Assembly (NCBI GenBank): GCA_030762175.1
Contig: CM060838.1
Coordinates: 19,272,501 to 19,336,500, forward strand
Source: Metallyticus violacea
Lineage: Eukaryota > Arthropoda > Insecta > Mantodea > Metallyticidae
Reading direction: 5' to 3'
DNA length: 64,000 nucleotides
Numbering within the stretch: position 1 is the stretch's first letter; every line of letters starts with the position of its first letter. This document shows positions 36,793-48,765 of this stretch, in pieces. Both the position numbers and the translations under genes were made by a program. A model generated the notes under the pieces. The model searched no databases and was not told the DNA's origin. It was given only the letters and a program-made list of their open reading frames with translations.

Positions 36793-37198
36793 GTGAGTAC
36801 CAGTTACGGTAGACATCACTCATGGTATGCCATGACCTTAAATGTTTATGCAGCATTGAAAAGAGTGGGTAGGTGGAAAGCTGCAGATGCTGATAACATG
36901 CCAGAAAAAGGTTAAACATCATTGAAAGGTATTGCAATGAATAAAATTATTCTTTATGTACTGTGAATGTATGAATTCATAATATAAAAACAGAGTGCAT
37001 TGTAACGTGTTTATACAATCTTGCGTTTCGTCTTAATGTAACAGTATCTTGTAATCTCCCAGTTCTTACTGTTTACGTCAGAATATTGGGAGGAGGTGGA
37101 ACTATGCATTAATTTTTTTTTTTTTTTTTTTGGTTGAAATTTGCTTGGATTGTGAGGGCGATGTAGATAAATGCTTATGGCCAATGAAAGGAAACAAA

Positions 37199-37285
37199 AT
37201 TTTGAATTTTGACCAACCACAGCGGAATATCGGAGTGAAATTATCGCGAAAAAGAAAGTATCTAATCCGTTTTATCACGCGACCG
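37199..37285 (+). repeat. dispersed repeat, copy 2
   Basis: Matches 14958-15050 (see there), including CGGAGTGAAATTATCGCG and ATCCGTTTTATCACGCGAC. A 21-nt T run lies shortly upstream (about 37111-37131). Confidence 0.75.
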
Positions 37286-37537
37286 GCATTTGTCTTGTGG
37301 TCAGTGTGGCCAACTCTATAACTCCACTATATAATTCCTGAACACGTATCACTGACCACTTTTTCTGTAGGCGGTGGTGAGATATTGATAAACAAAACCA
37401 TGGACAATCAACAATCATTACGCAAAATGGAAAGTTCTTCAAAGCGTTTTGGTGATGCGTCCAATGTGCAACTTGAGCTTATCATAAGAATTTCAAACCA
37501 CAGAATATAAAGAAAAATAGTCAATGTGTGTCATCTT

Positions 37538-37560
37538 TTTTTTTTTTTTTTTTTTTTTTT
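37538..37560. repeat. poly(T) tract
   Basis: A run of about 23 T. No SINE or pseudogene is recognisable next to it. Confidence 0.95.
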
Positions 37561-37911
37561 CCCTCCCTCAGCTGGTATTAGAAAATTGGTCGGTAGCGAT
37601 TGTAATAGTCGTCTTTTGCCCATTTCAGTCTCACGGTTTCTGAATAAAGTATAACATTTTATACAAGTGTTAATATTCTGTGCGCAAATTTCAAATGTGT
37701 GTGTGTGTTTTACTGTATTCGTGAAATAGCCCTAAGCTCGTATTTTGCTCTTCTCTATTGACATTAATGACAATGGGCATTCTTCTGTCGCAGGATTGCT
37801 GGAAAAGATTCAGTACAAATGTACAATTATTGCAATTTTGTAAGCCAAGTTTAGAGGAATTATATTTAAATTTTTATTTTATTCCAGAAATAGTCCTAAT
37901 AAACATTACTC

Positions 37912-37979
37912 GAGGGTCTGAGCTTTCCAGTGAAATTCACTCACTACGTTCGTGAATTTATCGATAATCTCAGACCCTC
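37912..37979. repeat. stem-loop with two-part stem
   Basis: GAGGGTCTGAG (37912-37922) pairs perfectly with CTCAGACCCTC (37969-37979), and TGAAATTCAC pairs with GTGAATTTA inside. The centre TCACTACGTTCGTGA is itself near-palindromic. The structure is far stronger than surrounding sequence. Not a recognised RNA gene; a fold-back end of a transposon is possible. Confidence 0.8.
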
Positions 37980-39595
37980 CCGTGATATTGCTTGTGATAA
38001 AGCAACATTGAACAGAATGTACTGACAATCAAGAGCTCTCAAGGCATCTGGGCTGAGGGAAACCTGCCTGTCCATTTGTTGCTAGGCTAGCGCTCCAACT
38101 TGCTGTACGGTGTATTTATTATGTTACTCAGTCGATAGAGATGAAGCCGAGGAGGTATATTCAGAGAATTTTGGTTGTTGATCTTGATCCAGTGTTTTCT
38201 GCACATGGCCCTCTTCATTGCACCTTAGATTGCTATCCGGCCAATAGCAAATGTTGTCATTTGAATAGATTGATGCTTCGTTGCTATAAAAATCGATCTA
38301 TTGCCACGTGTCGGCATACATTTGCATTGTCCAATTCTTCAATCATCGCATGCAGTTTTTTTTAAACAGTTACATTTTATGCTGATAAAACGAATGTTGA
38401 TTCAGAATGCGCAATAATGAAGTTTTGCTTGGTTTTTTTTAAGGCTGCTAACAACATCGTGAAGACCTAGCCATTATTTGGGGTTGTCCTGTTCGTTTAC
38501 ATTCGGCGACAGTTTGTCTCCTTAAACGGCTGATCTGGCGTCCAACGGTAATATTTATTGACACTTGATCCATGTTGCCGGTTTAACTCGGCCATGGCGC
38601 GGTGTCACACCAGTCGCTCCGTAACCACCTTATATTCATTCATCCAACGTTAATTTGTCACCCCATAATTCACTGTAGAGGGGGCAACAATAATATACTG
38701 TTGGGAAATCTTCGTTTGGGCCTATCCCTTTAATACATCAGGGCTCTATGCGATCTAAGGATATCAGCAGTGAAATTTGTGGTAGGTTCGTTAGTGTACA
38801 AAGCTCGACTATTTTCAATCCAATGTAGTTTTCTTCTATATAAAAAATGAATGTTAGTAGATTCAGACACACACAGATTTGAATGACCTATGCATCCACC
38901 AAATCATCCAGAAGGCTGAATATTCCGCTTTTGTACATGAATCGAATATGATAACCCTTGTTATCAATCGCTCCGTGAAGCCGCCTCCAGTAGTTACGTA
39001 ATGAGGTAAACGCTATAAAATGCTTGTCCCGAGGCCCCAGTCCGCACATACCCTCTTTTTTATACAGTACTAAATTGAGTTAAGATCAAGTGTTATTTCC
39101 CGTGAGGAATTTTGCTTTGAGCTCTCTTGATAGAGGGGTCGTGAAATAGTTGAGTGAATGCAACGCTTCCAAAACAGAATCCATAGGGTAGACATAAAAG
39201 GATAGCAAAAACTAACCTGTCACTCACTGAGCTAGGGACTTGCTGAAACATGTTTTCAGTCTCTCCCCTTTTTGTACTGCTTGTCCATGCATGGTAGGTA
39301 TTGAAGTCATGTTATTCACGCATGTGCCAAGTCCCGCACAGAAAAAAAGTTGAAGAGTGATCCAAAATAAGGCAATCAATAGCAGACCCCCCCCCCCAAA
39401 GAAAAGTACGAGAAAGAAAAGAAGCAGTTCGTAACACAATACTTTAGAAACATTTCTAACAGAACTTAGTTCATTAGGAAGTTACTATGTAGAGGTTAAC
39501 GCAATTCTCTATGACTCGATTCATGAGGAAACGGCAATCGCTAAGTTTAAGGTTTGATTTTTTTTAACATATTTATAAATTACTTGTAAAAAGAA
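37980..39595. other. unassigned DNA
   Basis: Nothing recognised; contains an 11-C run at 39387-39397. Confidence 0.5.
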
Positions 39596-39814
39596 AGGTC
39601 CGGGATCGAATCCCACCAGGACCGTCCTTCCTGATTGAGGTTTTTTTCCAGGTTTTCCTCGGTCTTCATAAATGGCAAATGCCGGGATACCCTAAACTTA
39701 CCTGCAGCGTTTCCTTCCTTAAAAAAATCCCAATAATTTCATCTCATATATTATAAGTGTACGCCACCTGTGGTGCCTCAGTAGTAAAAACTGGCGTTAA
39801 ACCAAAATTAAAAA
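39596..39814 (+). mobile_element. SINE family B, 5'-truncated in the tRNA head
   Basis: Begins at the B-box region (GGGATCGAATCCCACCAGG), lacks the A box, then carries the complete body (CCAGGTTTTCCTCGGTCTTC, GGCAAATGCCGGGATACC) and the end CTGGCGTTAAACC with an A-rich tail. Confidence 0.92.
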
Positions 39815-40347
39815 CCAAGCCATTCAAAACAAATCTATAATGTATTACCTGGATCTGCTTGCAAATGAAATGTTTTATGAGTAATCTGCTCTTGCCATAG
39901 CAATTCAGTAGAACGTGCTTGGGCTCAGATAATTTGGAGGGGGTTGCAAATAGAAATAATACTTTTAAACTGGAAGACACGGAAATGCTCATTAACGAAG
40001 AATAAATTGACAGATTAGGAATACTGCATTGGACGTGCAGAACTTAATGAAGGAAATTTGTCGCAATATAATTTTAGAACTAATTAAATCGTACATTTAC
40101 AAGATTGTTCAGCAGCATACTGACTTATATGCCTCTAATTAAACGAAACGGAAGTGATCAGCCTCTAGTGCCGGTAATTATATTAATTAGCGTCAAAATG
40201 TAATTATGTATTTCTGTTTCGAGCAGTAAAATTACTAGAAATGGCGAGCGAGGGGCAGAGAGGGATGAACTATACATTAACACTTCCCTACTACTCGTGT
40301 CTCATTAGGTGTAAACTAAATCGTTTTTCCATTTGAAAAACACCAGT

Positions 40348-41320
40348 GGCCATGCACACCATTCTCGATCAAATTTTAAATGCGGTCATATCGGCATTTG
40401 ACCCCGTTAAATGAGATTTTTCGGTGTATCGTTAATGATCATTGTTCAACGAGGTAGTTGATTATGGTCAACTTTGACCGCGTGCTGGATCGATCATTTT
40501 CGTTTATTGCGGTCAAGTTACACAAAATGGATGCCCTGTTCTATTTTCTTGAAGGTATTGAGGACGAGGTAATATACCTGGATTACTTAAATCAGCCCCA
40601 GTGTCAAAACCGGATCATTGTGGAAACAGGTGACACTTTTGAAGAGTATGGGAACAGAAAATTTGAAGCAATGATTCCGGCTATCAAAGGATACAATGTG
40701 GTGGTTAGTAAATGAAATGAACTGACAGGTTAACGTTTCCTATTAACCGCAATCACTCTGTTTCACCCGTGAATAGATTTTTACACTTCATCACTCACAC
40801 TATTTTAACAAATATCAATTTATTTATGTATTTGCTAATTTGGTAATTAGAACTCGCCTGTGCCATGTTGAAATGCATGGCTAAATCATTTCATGCCTCC
40901 CCCTTTTCCTTAAAAGAATATGAATCAGTCTTTTTATTTTCCAGTTTATAGGAATATGAGATACTAGTTACAAAGAATGTCTATCTCAAGCTGAAAAAAA
41001 AATTGGAGACATTTATTTGTTTTCCATTTTCGTTTACCTACATATGATAATCTAAACACAAAACAAAAACAAAGCGATATAGGTAAAGAGATACTAATTA
41101 CAATACAACCTCTTTGGCTATAGAGTTGGATGCTTTTCTTTGAGTAATTAGCGTAGATAGTGATCGTTCAGCAACCTAGCGCCCGGTCAGCTGATGGCGA
41201 CTCGTTAAACTAGGATTAACCTATGTTGCACTGCAACTACAGTTTCACCGCGGTCAAGTTTGATCGCGTTTCAGTAACCCTCGAATAGCACGGATTTGAT
41301 CGAGAATGGTGTAAATGGCC
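40348..41320 (+). mobile_element. PIF/Harbinger-type deletion derivative
   Basis: The left end (40348, GGCCATGCACACCATTCTCG continuing ATCAAAT) is the inverted complement of the right end (to 41320) over about 28 bp with few mismatches (GGCCATTTACACCATTCTCG). Just inside, both ends also share GCGGTCAA and TTGACCGCG words. Between them is one short ORF that looks like the N-terminus of a Harbinger transposase, but no DDE domain. Total length about 0.97 kb, against the several kb of autonomous elements. No clean 3-bp target duplication is seen. It lies in the proposed Myb intron 1. Confidence 0.75.
40464..40715 (+). pseudogene. truncated Harbinger transposase N-terminus
   Basis: Open frame with ATG at 40464 or, more likely, 40527 (MDALFYFLEGIEDEVIYLDY). 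It ends with a segment QNRIIVETGDTFEEYGNRKF, which from memory corresponds to the conserved N-terminal block of insect Harbinger transposases (R-R, then FEEYDDxEFxxR). TGA follows at 40713, before the helix-turn-helix and catalytic regions. The enclosing inverted repeats support the assignment. No enzyme activity is expected. Confidence 0.55.
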
Positions 41321-42770
41321 GTAAGTGCTTCTCATCCTTATACATATATATTGTGAAAATTTTTTGCTCATAATTACAGTTACGAGGATGGTTTCACATC
41401 AGCTCTCTTTCTTGCTAGGTCTTATTTTACAGAGGACTCTGTTTTTCCTCAGGACAATACTTTTTCTATTCTGATTTTTAAGAACTACATGTGATTTTTC
41501 TCCCTGTATGAATGTGTTGGAATGTAGTACTACATACCTACTATCCATTGACACTCAACTCTCAAATAACCAAAAGTGGACTTTTGTTTTTCCCTTGTAC
41601 CCTTCAAGTAACTGGACAGAATATGTTTTCAAACTAAATTGATGATTCAGTGTATTTCTACACTCAGTACGAGGAGTTGAGTAAAACGACGCATTCATTA
41701 TGATTTTTTTTTTCGGACTTATTAATTCGAAATTTAAAAATATCTTAAAAGAAAACGAATGCTCGGTAAGGAAAAATGGCATGTAAGAATAAAAATAATT
41801 TGGAGAATAAAGTTGTCGAATACTAACCACTTTGCTTATGAAAAGTAAACCTTAACGATAAAAATGATGCAAAGAAGACATTTACATATGTGATACTATT
41901 GAGACTTATGGAAAAACGAAAGAATAGACAAACATGGCTTATTTTAAGACTATGGTAATATTAATTCAATCTTTTCGCTTTCTATTTCCTAGTATTTGGC
42001 TTGTAAAGTCGAAAACAATTCTGTAATATGGCGGTCAGTTCTATTTTAGATCACTAGAAGATCTAAAGGAATTTAGTTCCCATACTTCCCAGGGATTACA
42101 TTCGGTCTGTATAAATATTCTACGGAAATTGCTGAATCACTGTATTTATGAAGAAATGAATGTTATGCTCCTGAAAACTTATGAAATATTGGCTGGGATC
42201 GAAACTTCGGGTTCAGAGGTACAAAAAATGGGAAGTTTTACTTATAATATTCAGTGACCAAACAGTTTTTGGTCATTGTGAGTGCCTTCTCACTTTGGAC
42301 CCGAAGAACTGTAACCAGCACTTGCGGTTGATGGTTTCATGTGGGATAAAAGTACTTGATATCGAGTGGCAACAAGTTCCGAGACAAATATGCTGACTAA
42401 GGTGTGACCACGGCTGAGAGATGGTGGCATGTTGACATAAGTAACTTACTCACGAGACTTCAAGGTCTTTCTTTATGTGGAAGAATAAACCCGTGAGATG
42501 TAGTACACAGAGTGCGTTCACATCACTACAGTGTTAAGCCGTCAGCTTTTCGCCAGACAACAGCAATTGTATTTCTTGTAGATATTTGTGCAGTGACAAG
42601 CAAATTCGTGACATTGAAAATTATCCATTCACAGGAGAGTTAATACGGTCAGAAAAATGTACATTTTATCACGTTCGAAGAAAGAGTCATGCATCGTTTT
42701 ATTATTTCACACGTATGCACCCTGTGCACAGCTTGTTGGAAATTAACGTTTTTCGCTGTAGTTACAGGAA

Positions 42771-43700
42771 TCACTTGAAAAATGTTTGGAGTGACGGCAT
42801 AACTTTTTGAAATTATTCTTATTTTTCAGCATAGTCTCCCTTGACACTAATGCACTTTGTCCAGTGATGCCTTTATCCCTTCACGAAAGCCCAGGGCTCC
42901 TCCAGGACTTCAACATTCGTCAACTGGTGGTTTAAGCTCTTCAACGATTCAAAGCTTCTCAGTTTGGTGAACAGTTAGAAGTCAAATGAAGCAAAGTCTG
43001 GGAAATAAGGCTCATGTGATAGCAAATGCACCAGTGTTCGATTGATTTTCGCCATTGCAACGGCGAGCAATGTCCCTATGCATGTTGGCTCTTCTTTGAT
43101 AAACCCGGCCTTTTCTCGCGTATTTTTGTCTTCAAGGTCCCAAAGATGAGCATAATACGCTCCAATAGGAAGATATACGCTTGACATCCCAGAAAGCCCA
43201 CGCTATTATTTCACACTTGACCTTCTTTCTGTGGAGAAAGTGATGTTTCCATTGTTTAGACTGCTGTTTTGTGTAGTTGTGCACCGTGTTTCATCATTGG
43301 CCACAAATCGACGCATAAATTCGGCGAGATCTCTCTGAAAACGGGACAAGTTTTGCTGAGAGATTTACAACCCGGTTCTCTTTTGATCCAAATTCAGCAG
43401 CCGGCACCCATCTTGCCGAGTTTTTTCATCCCTTCCCTCGAAGTATGAAGTATGCTTTCACCGAAATGTCCAAAGCTTCAGCAATTTCGGACACCTTTAA
43501 TCGGGATCCTCCAGAACCAGTCTTGCAGTTTTATCTATTGTTTCTGATGCCGTGACGGATTTTGGTAGGTCAACTTCCAAAATTTCACGGCTGTGTTTAA
43601 AATCCGTGGTCCACAATGATGGTGCAGAGTCTCCTTGAGTATTTATCATTCTCTATGCTTTTCTGTTATCTGTGGGTTATTCCGAAAACTTTTCAAGTGA
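42771..43700 (-). mobile_element. mariner element, both ends present, transposase dead
   Basis: The ends are inverted repeats: TCACTTGAAAA at 42771 and its complement TTTTCAAGTGA ending at 43700, with similarity continuing about 25 bp inward. On the minus strand the decayed transposase is readable in pieces. These are an HTH/linker block (LDISVKAYFILRG-like, about 43440-43500), WVPAAEFGSKENR (about 43370-43420), FQRDLAEFMRRFVANDET (about 43270-43340, first catalytic Asp block), a block LLSHEPYFPDF near 43000 corresponding to HPPYSPDL, and at the end CISVKGDYAEK-like near 42840. The block between the first and second catalytic residues is largely deleted. The length is below the usual 1.3 kb. 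Confidence 0.85.
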
Positions 43701-43854
43701 CCCACGTTGGATGTTATTATATAGTAAGATTAATCTGAGTTGGGTTAACCCAAACTCAAATCGACTCATTGTATATGTAATCATAGCTGCAGTCCTTTCT
43801 CGTCGATCTCTTTGCTATTGCAGCCTAAAATAGAATGATGCATGGAAGCGCATG

Positions 43855-43855
43855 C

Positions 43856-43917
<62 letters not shown>

Positions 43918-43918
43918 C
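43855..43918. repeat. (TG)n(AG)n compound microsatellite
   Basis: About 23 TG units followed by about 7 GA units. Confidence 0.97.
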
Positions 43919-46385
43919 AGAGAGAGAAGTCCTTTTCTATACAATATGTACCTTCACTTTGAGCTACTTCTAGCATGATCAGCCAATAACATTGAAGGTC
44001 CTAAGAGGCAACAATAAACCAGTTCACGAGTGTATATATCGGCGGGTATTGGTGTGACAGATGTTAATTCATCTAGTAGGTTTTTTCGGGGTATAGTTCA
44101 AAGGCTAAATGCTCAACTGCGCTTAATATGTTTCAGTTCTGGACCATGTGACTAGAAATGGACAAATTATTGACATAGATTTCCTTCACCATACATCGTA
44201 ACTAAGATGGACAAAATCTAATTGCTTTATCCCTGGTGTCCTTCCTGTCTGTCTGTCTTGTCTTTTTTTTTTTTTTTTTCTTTGCTTGCTTTTCTAATTT
44301 AAAATTTAAAAGTTTTCCGCTTTATCATATTCATAATCTTATTTTTCATAGTTTAGGCGTTTCGACCAGTTCCTGCTCCAGCTTCCAATATTTCTATCCA
44401 CGTTTCTTGAGTCTGCTAATTGCTCTTAATCCTTTTTGTTTGTATTCCCATGCTTTCAGTGGTAGTCTAGTCTCTCCTTGCGTTTTAGTTGTTCATACCA
44501 ATTATATATTATTTCATATATCATTTTCTTTAACGGTTTAAAACTAATGTGCTAATGAAAGGGTGAAATGGAAGAAAGAATGGGCAAATTTGGCGGATGA
44601 CGATGCCTGAATATTAATGCCACAGTATATAACCAATTAATGCCTCTAGAATGAGTGAGATTTATATATGTACATAACTAGAATGTTCTAATAATAAGTT
44701 AACCAGTAAAACGCTTATATATAGGTAAGCAATAGAATTATACATTCAGCTTATACATGCGGAGGAAATAATAATAAACAACACAGTGATTTGCATATGA
44801 AGGAATTATATCTTAATCTTACCAAATTAGTTTGTTAATAGCCAAAGACTAAAGCAAGCAATGTAATCATCGCATTAAGAAATGCATTTAAAGAAGAGAA
44901 AAATAGTAGAATACAACGAGACTGCCGAATAACAATAGTGAAGAAAATAAATGCCCTTAAAAATTGTTTGCAAACTAAAATGGCAGAACCAAGATGCTAT
45001 ATGGGCAAAATGTGCTGTGGCTAAATGGACGACCAAGAATCGAACAAGCTCCTGTTATATAAATTGATAAAAGGGGGGAAAAACACGTGAGCATTTTGTC
45101 GTCTACTTAAAGTATTCATTAGGGGTTAAAAGCCAAGCAAAAATTGTGAAGAGGGAGCCAAGTGCATCTGCCCACCTGCTGTCTGTGTTGTTAATATGTG
45201 CATTAGGCGTGGTTACAGAACTTACACTCTTGCAGTTGCAAGAGAGAATGTGGGGTAGATAGAGGTGGAGAGATGGCTGGCGGCGTATGCGGGGAGAGGA
45301 GGGCTTTATCTGCCAAGTAAAACATTACGCACTGCATGTGTATCATCTATTCAAATACTTAATAGTCGATTACGTTAACGAAATCAAAATATTAACAGTT
45401 GCATTGTGAGCACATTCCTCTGACTAGCCATCTCTCCAGCTCCTAACAGCAAGTTAAGCTTTAAAACAATTCTGATGTAAAATCCTGGTCAGTATAAGAA
45501 AATATGCGAAACTAATCTGGTATATGAACTGAAGTTGGCGCGATGTTTGCTCATACAATCGCGTTCTATGAAATCTAGATACAACGTTATATGACAGGTC
45601 TTGTTAAAACTTGGATATTTGATAGCAAGAGATCGCCTGCTACTGCTCTTTTTCAGGTGTGGATGGAATTTATCTTTGTTTTTATTTTCAAGCATTTTAA
45701 TTGCGATTCCAGCTACAGAAGGTTACTTGAAGCCACGAATGAAATGCATTGATGATGCAAATTATAGAAACAGAGATGCCTGAACTGAATCAGCATTAGG
45801 ACCAGAGAAAACCAAGGGGGTCCTTCAGGTGGATATGTTGTCTCAGTTGGTAATCGCCTAATCCTAACCCGCCACTACGTCATTTAGAACTGTAAGAATA
45901 CTGCCATATACCAGCCACAAACAGAGTATATTTAACGTTGTGGTTATGAAAATGACTAGTGCTTTTCAGATACATTTCAAGGTTTCTGAAAATCAGTTAT
46001 TTTCATATAAATACCATCCACAGTCAGCTAGATGGTCGTAAATCACCTGCCTATAGCGCGACTATTTTCAAGTCCGCGGCTATTGCAGAGTATTGTTAAT
46101 TAGTGTGATATATATAGTGGATAATAATAGTGAGTGATTGAAGCGTCATGTACAATCACATGGCATCTATTAATTAAAAGGGTAAGTCGAATTATTTGTG
46201 CCGATTTTTCAATGACAAGTGGACCACTGTGTACATTTTCTGCCGATAAATGCTGAGCCAGTGTGTCTAATTTGCCATGTAGTGTTCGCATCAAAATAAA
46301 TGTGGCAACGCATGCATCTAATTTTGATTACTTTCATTGGCAGCTTCGAGTGGGCAAAATGAACACCCTGCCAAGTGATTAAACA
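43919..46385. other. unassigned A+T-rich DNA
   Basis: No recognised gene. The + strand at about 44220-44540 is pyrimidine-rich with a T run at 44263-44279, which creates a spurious 101-codon ORF. Confidence 0.5.
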
Positions 46386-46389
46386 TGCC

Positions 46390-47250
46390 AGCAGGGTTTG
46401 TTACAAGGAAACCGAGGGCAGAGGCCAAAGCGTGCGTCAAAGCAAGAGGTAAAAGCTGAAAAAAAATTGCTAAAAATTCAAAGGCATTCTTGGAACGGTG
46501 CTAGGGGAATTCTGTGCCCAAAAAATGAACTGTTTTATAGGGGTAACTGTTGCACGACGTATCGAAGAGTTTGCCATTGACATAGGAGCTGGAGGGTAAG
46601 AGCGAGAAAAGGAGGTCGAATTTATATCATATTTACTTGCGTTAGGTGAGAGCACAAACGTTAAAGAGACAGCGCAACTGGCTATCTCCACCTTGGCATT
46701 AACCAGCTGTTCTATGTGACAGAAGAACGTTAGCTCTCGATGGTAAGGGGGCGACGATCTCAGCTTAACCATCCTTCAGGGTGTGGTAACTGATGATGCC
46801 TATGCTATGGTGGGAAAAATGAAAGTTTTTGTACGGAAAAACTAGTTTCTTCCCCTCTCTTCCCAGTGTTTAAACTTTAATCCATCAGGAGAATTTATGC
46901 GCAAAAAGTATTGATGTCAACTTCATTAGAACAAGAGGATTAAAAAAAAAAAAAATGACCCAAGAGTGCAAAAGGGATCACGGTGGTGTAGCTTATTATA
47001 GTGAAATTCATTGGTTTAGCAGAAGGAAAGCTCTTAAAAGAGTATTTTGACGGCAATTCATGCAAAGCAAGGGGAAGCCGATTGCGGAATTCATCGATCA
47101 TAACGAAGCTTTTGTGGCCAAGCTCAAATTTTGACAGGCACAACTCGCAATGAAGATTTAACTCATTTTCAGCATATCGCTGAGTCCAGCTCTTCCCTCT
47201 TGAAGAGTACGCGACAAATAGCGCAGTGTTACGAATTGAGATCAAAGAAG
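46390..47250 (+). pseudogene. hAT-superfamily transposase relic (GTF2IRD2/ZBED5/SCAND3-like clade)
   Basis: Collinear pieces in shifting + frames: IAKNSKAFLE (about 46465); EFISYLLALGESTNVKETAQ followed by LAIS (about 46618-46690), the family block FxLALDESTDVTDTAQLA with the first catalytic Asp changed to Gly; VTDDAYAMVGK (about 46790), for TTDGAPAMxGK; IHQENLCAKSIDV and NFIRTRG (about 46880-46940); EIHWFSRRKALKRVF (about 47000-47050), for VRWLSRGKVLxRFF; and KPIAEFIDHNEAFVAKLKF (about 47080-47135). Stops and frameshifts are many. The C-terminal dimerisation part and the BED finger are not seen. It is a fossil in proposed Myb intron 1. The clade assignment is from memory of the blocks. Confidence 0.88.
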
Positions 47251-48230
47251 ACATGCAGTGATTTTTCGTAATGTGCGTTCTTCTTTAGATTTATTTTCGA
47301 AACCATGCAGTGCCGGTGCTACCGACCTATAGTGTCAGTACAAATGAGCTGCTTTGCATCAAAATAACTCTTCTTAGAGAACTACTTCTATATGCTATTG
47401 CTTACATTTTATAAAGATTACATTTTTAAGGGCATATGCCTAATATTCGTCAGCATGATTCGAGAAGGTGTGATTTGTTAGGAATCACATGTTTATACGA
47501 GCATTTTTTTTATGGATGAAGCACGTGAAGTCTAAGATAAGAAGTCAGAATCAACATTTTGGGAATATTCTGCTCATAGCAAATTCCCATAAAGATGCCA
47601 TCATCGACAAGCTAGTCAAGGAAAAGTATTACCAAATTTCTCATTGATATTATAGTCAATGTTTTCTTCATTGTTTTGTAATTTTTTACTAATAATTATA
47701 CTTAATTTAAATTATTTTTAATTTAATGGTCTCTTCGTGTTAAGCAGGGCGTGGGCCACCTTAGATCCACCCCTGAGTTAGCGACGGTGGCTTACGCTCA
47801 TTGTATCGAAGTTTTGTAACATTGCAGTCTCTTATTAATGTAGTAGGGCCGTGAAAAGCAGATGCTGTGTTAATGTTCTTCCTTCCGTGTCTCCGGCGGA
47901 AACCGGGGGAAAAGAACGGAATAAAGGAAAAAGAGGTGCCAGGTCACGCAATGCGCGCAGTAGAGATGACTTGCTAAAAGCCATTTGTTAACTTTATCTA
48001 AAAATAGGCGTCACATGTTAGTTAGAAATTAGGTTTATAAGTTTTTGTGATTAATTATAGCCTTTTTCATAAGCACATTTTCTTTCTTTTTCGGTGAAAA
48101 GTAATTTTGTCCTAATAGTTAATGATACTAATAGGTCATAAAACACTCGATAATGCAGTTTGCTTATTTGACTAGAAGATAGGGGGAGAGAGGGGGGGAT
48201 GAAAGTCAGCAATAAAAGCATGATCCATGC
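47251..48230. other. unassigned DNA
   Basis: Nothing recognised. It may include decayed remains of the hAT element upstream. Confidence 0.45.
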
Positions 48231-48234
48231 TTAT

Positions 48235-48765
48235 ACATTTTTTTGCAGTGTACACGTTTCATGAAAGAGGTTTGTCCTCTTTGAAACAGAACTCCAAAGA
48301 TGTTTGAAATGCACCATGAAGGTCTTCAGTGTAACAGCATCGGTAATTTGAGGGAGCGAGATCAGGCGAATAGGGTGGATGTGGAAGCATTTCAAATCGT
48401 AATTCGGTCCATTTGTCCTTAGCGACGCAGTTTGAATACACCGGCGCACTGTCGTGGTAAAACAACGCTTTCTTTCTGGCCATCCTCGGACGTTTTTCCG
48501 CGATCACTGTTTTCAGTCTCTCCTAAAGTGATGCGTAGTATTCTCCAATAATAATGGTTTCCCCCTCCTCAACTAGTCGATCACAGAATTCCTTTTGCGG
48601 TCCAATATAATAGTCACCACTTTTCTAGCGGATGGAAGAACGCATTTCGTCTTTTTAATCTTTTGGTTTCTAGCCTCAGCTGATTTTGGAGCTCCAGGAC
48701 ATGGTGCGTCATCCGATGCTGTTCCGTCACGCTTGAGCTCATTTACCTAAAGACGAACTGTTTCA
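48235..48765 (-). pseudogene. mariner transposase relic with internal deletion
   Basis: The minus strand gives, with frameshifts: DDAPCPGAPKSAEA and IKK (about 48650-48715, the linker before the catalytic domain), then directly LPSARKVVTI (about 48620) where some 100 residues should intervene, then GETIIIGEYYASL (about 48545-48575), IAEKRPRMARKKALFYHDSA (about 48450-48510, second catalytic Asp in HDSAP), and FEMLPHPPYSPDLAPSNY (about 48350-48400), where the third catalytic residue is Asn instead of Asp. The mutated catalytic residue and deletion make it dead. It belongs to a different mariner lineage from 42771 and 10180, judging by the LPHPPYSPDLAPS version. Confidence 0.88.
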
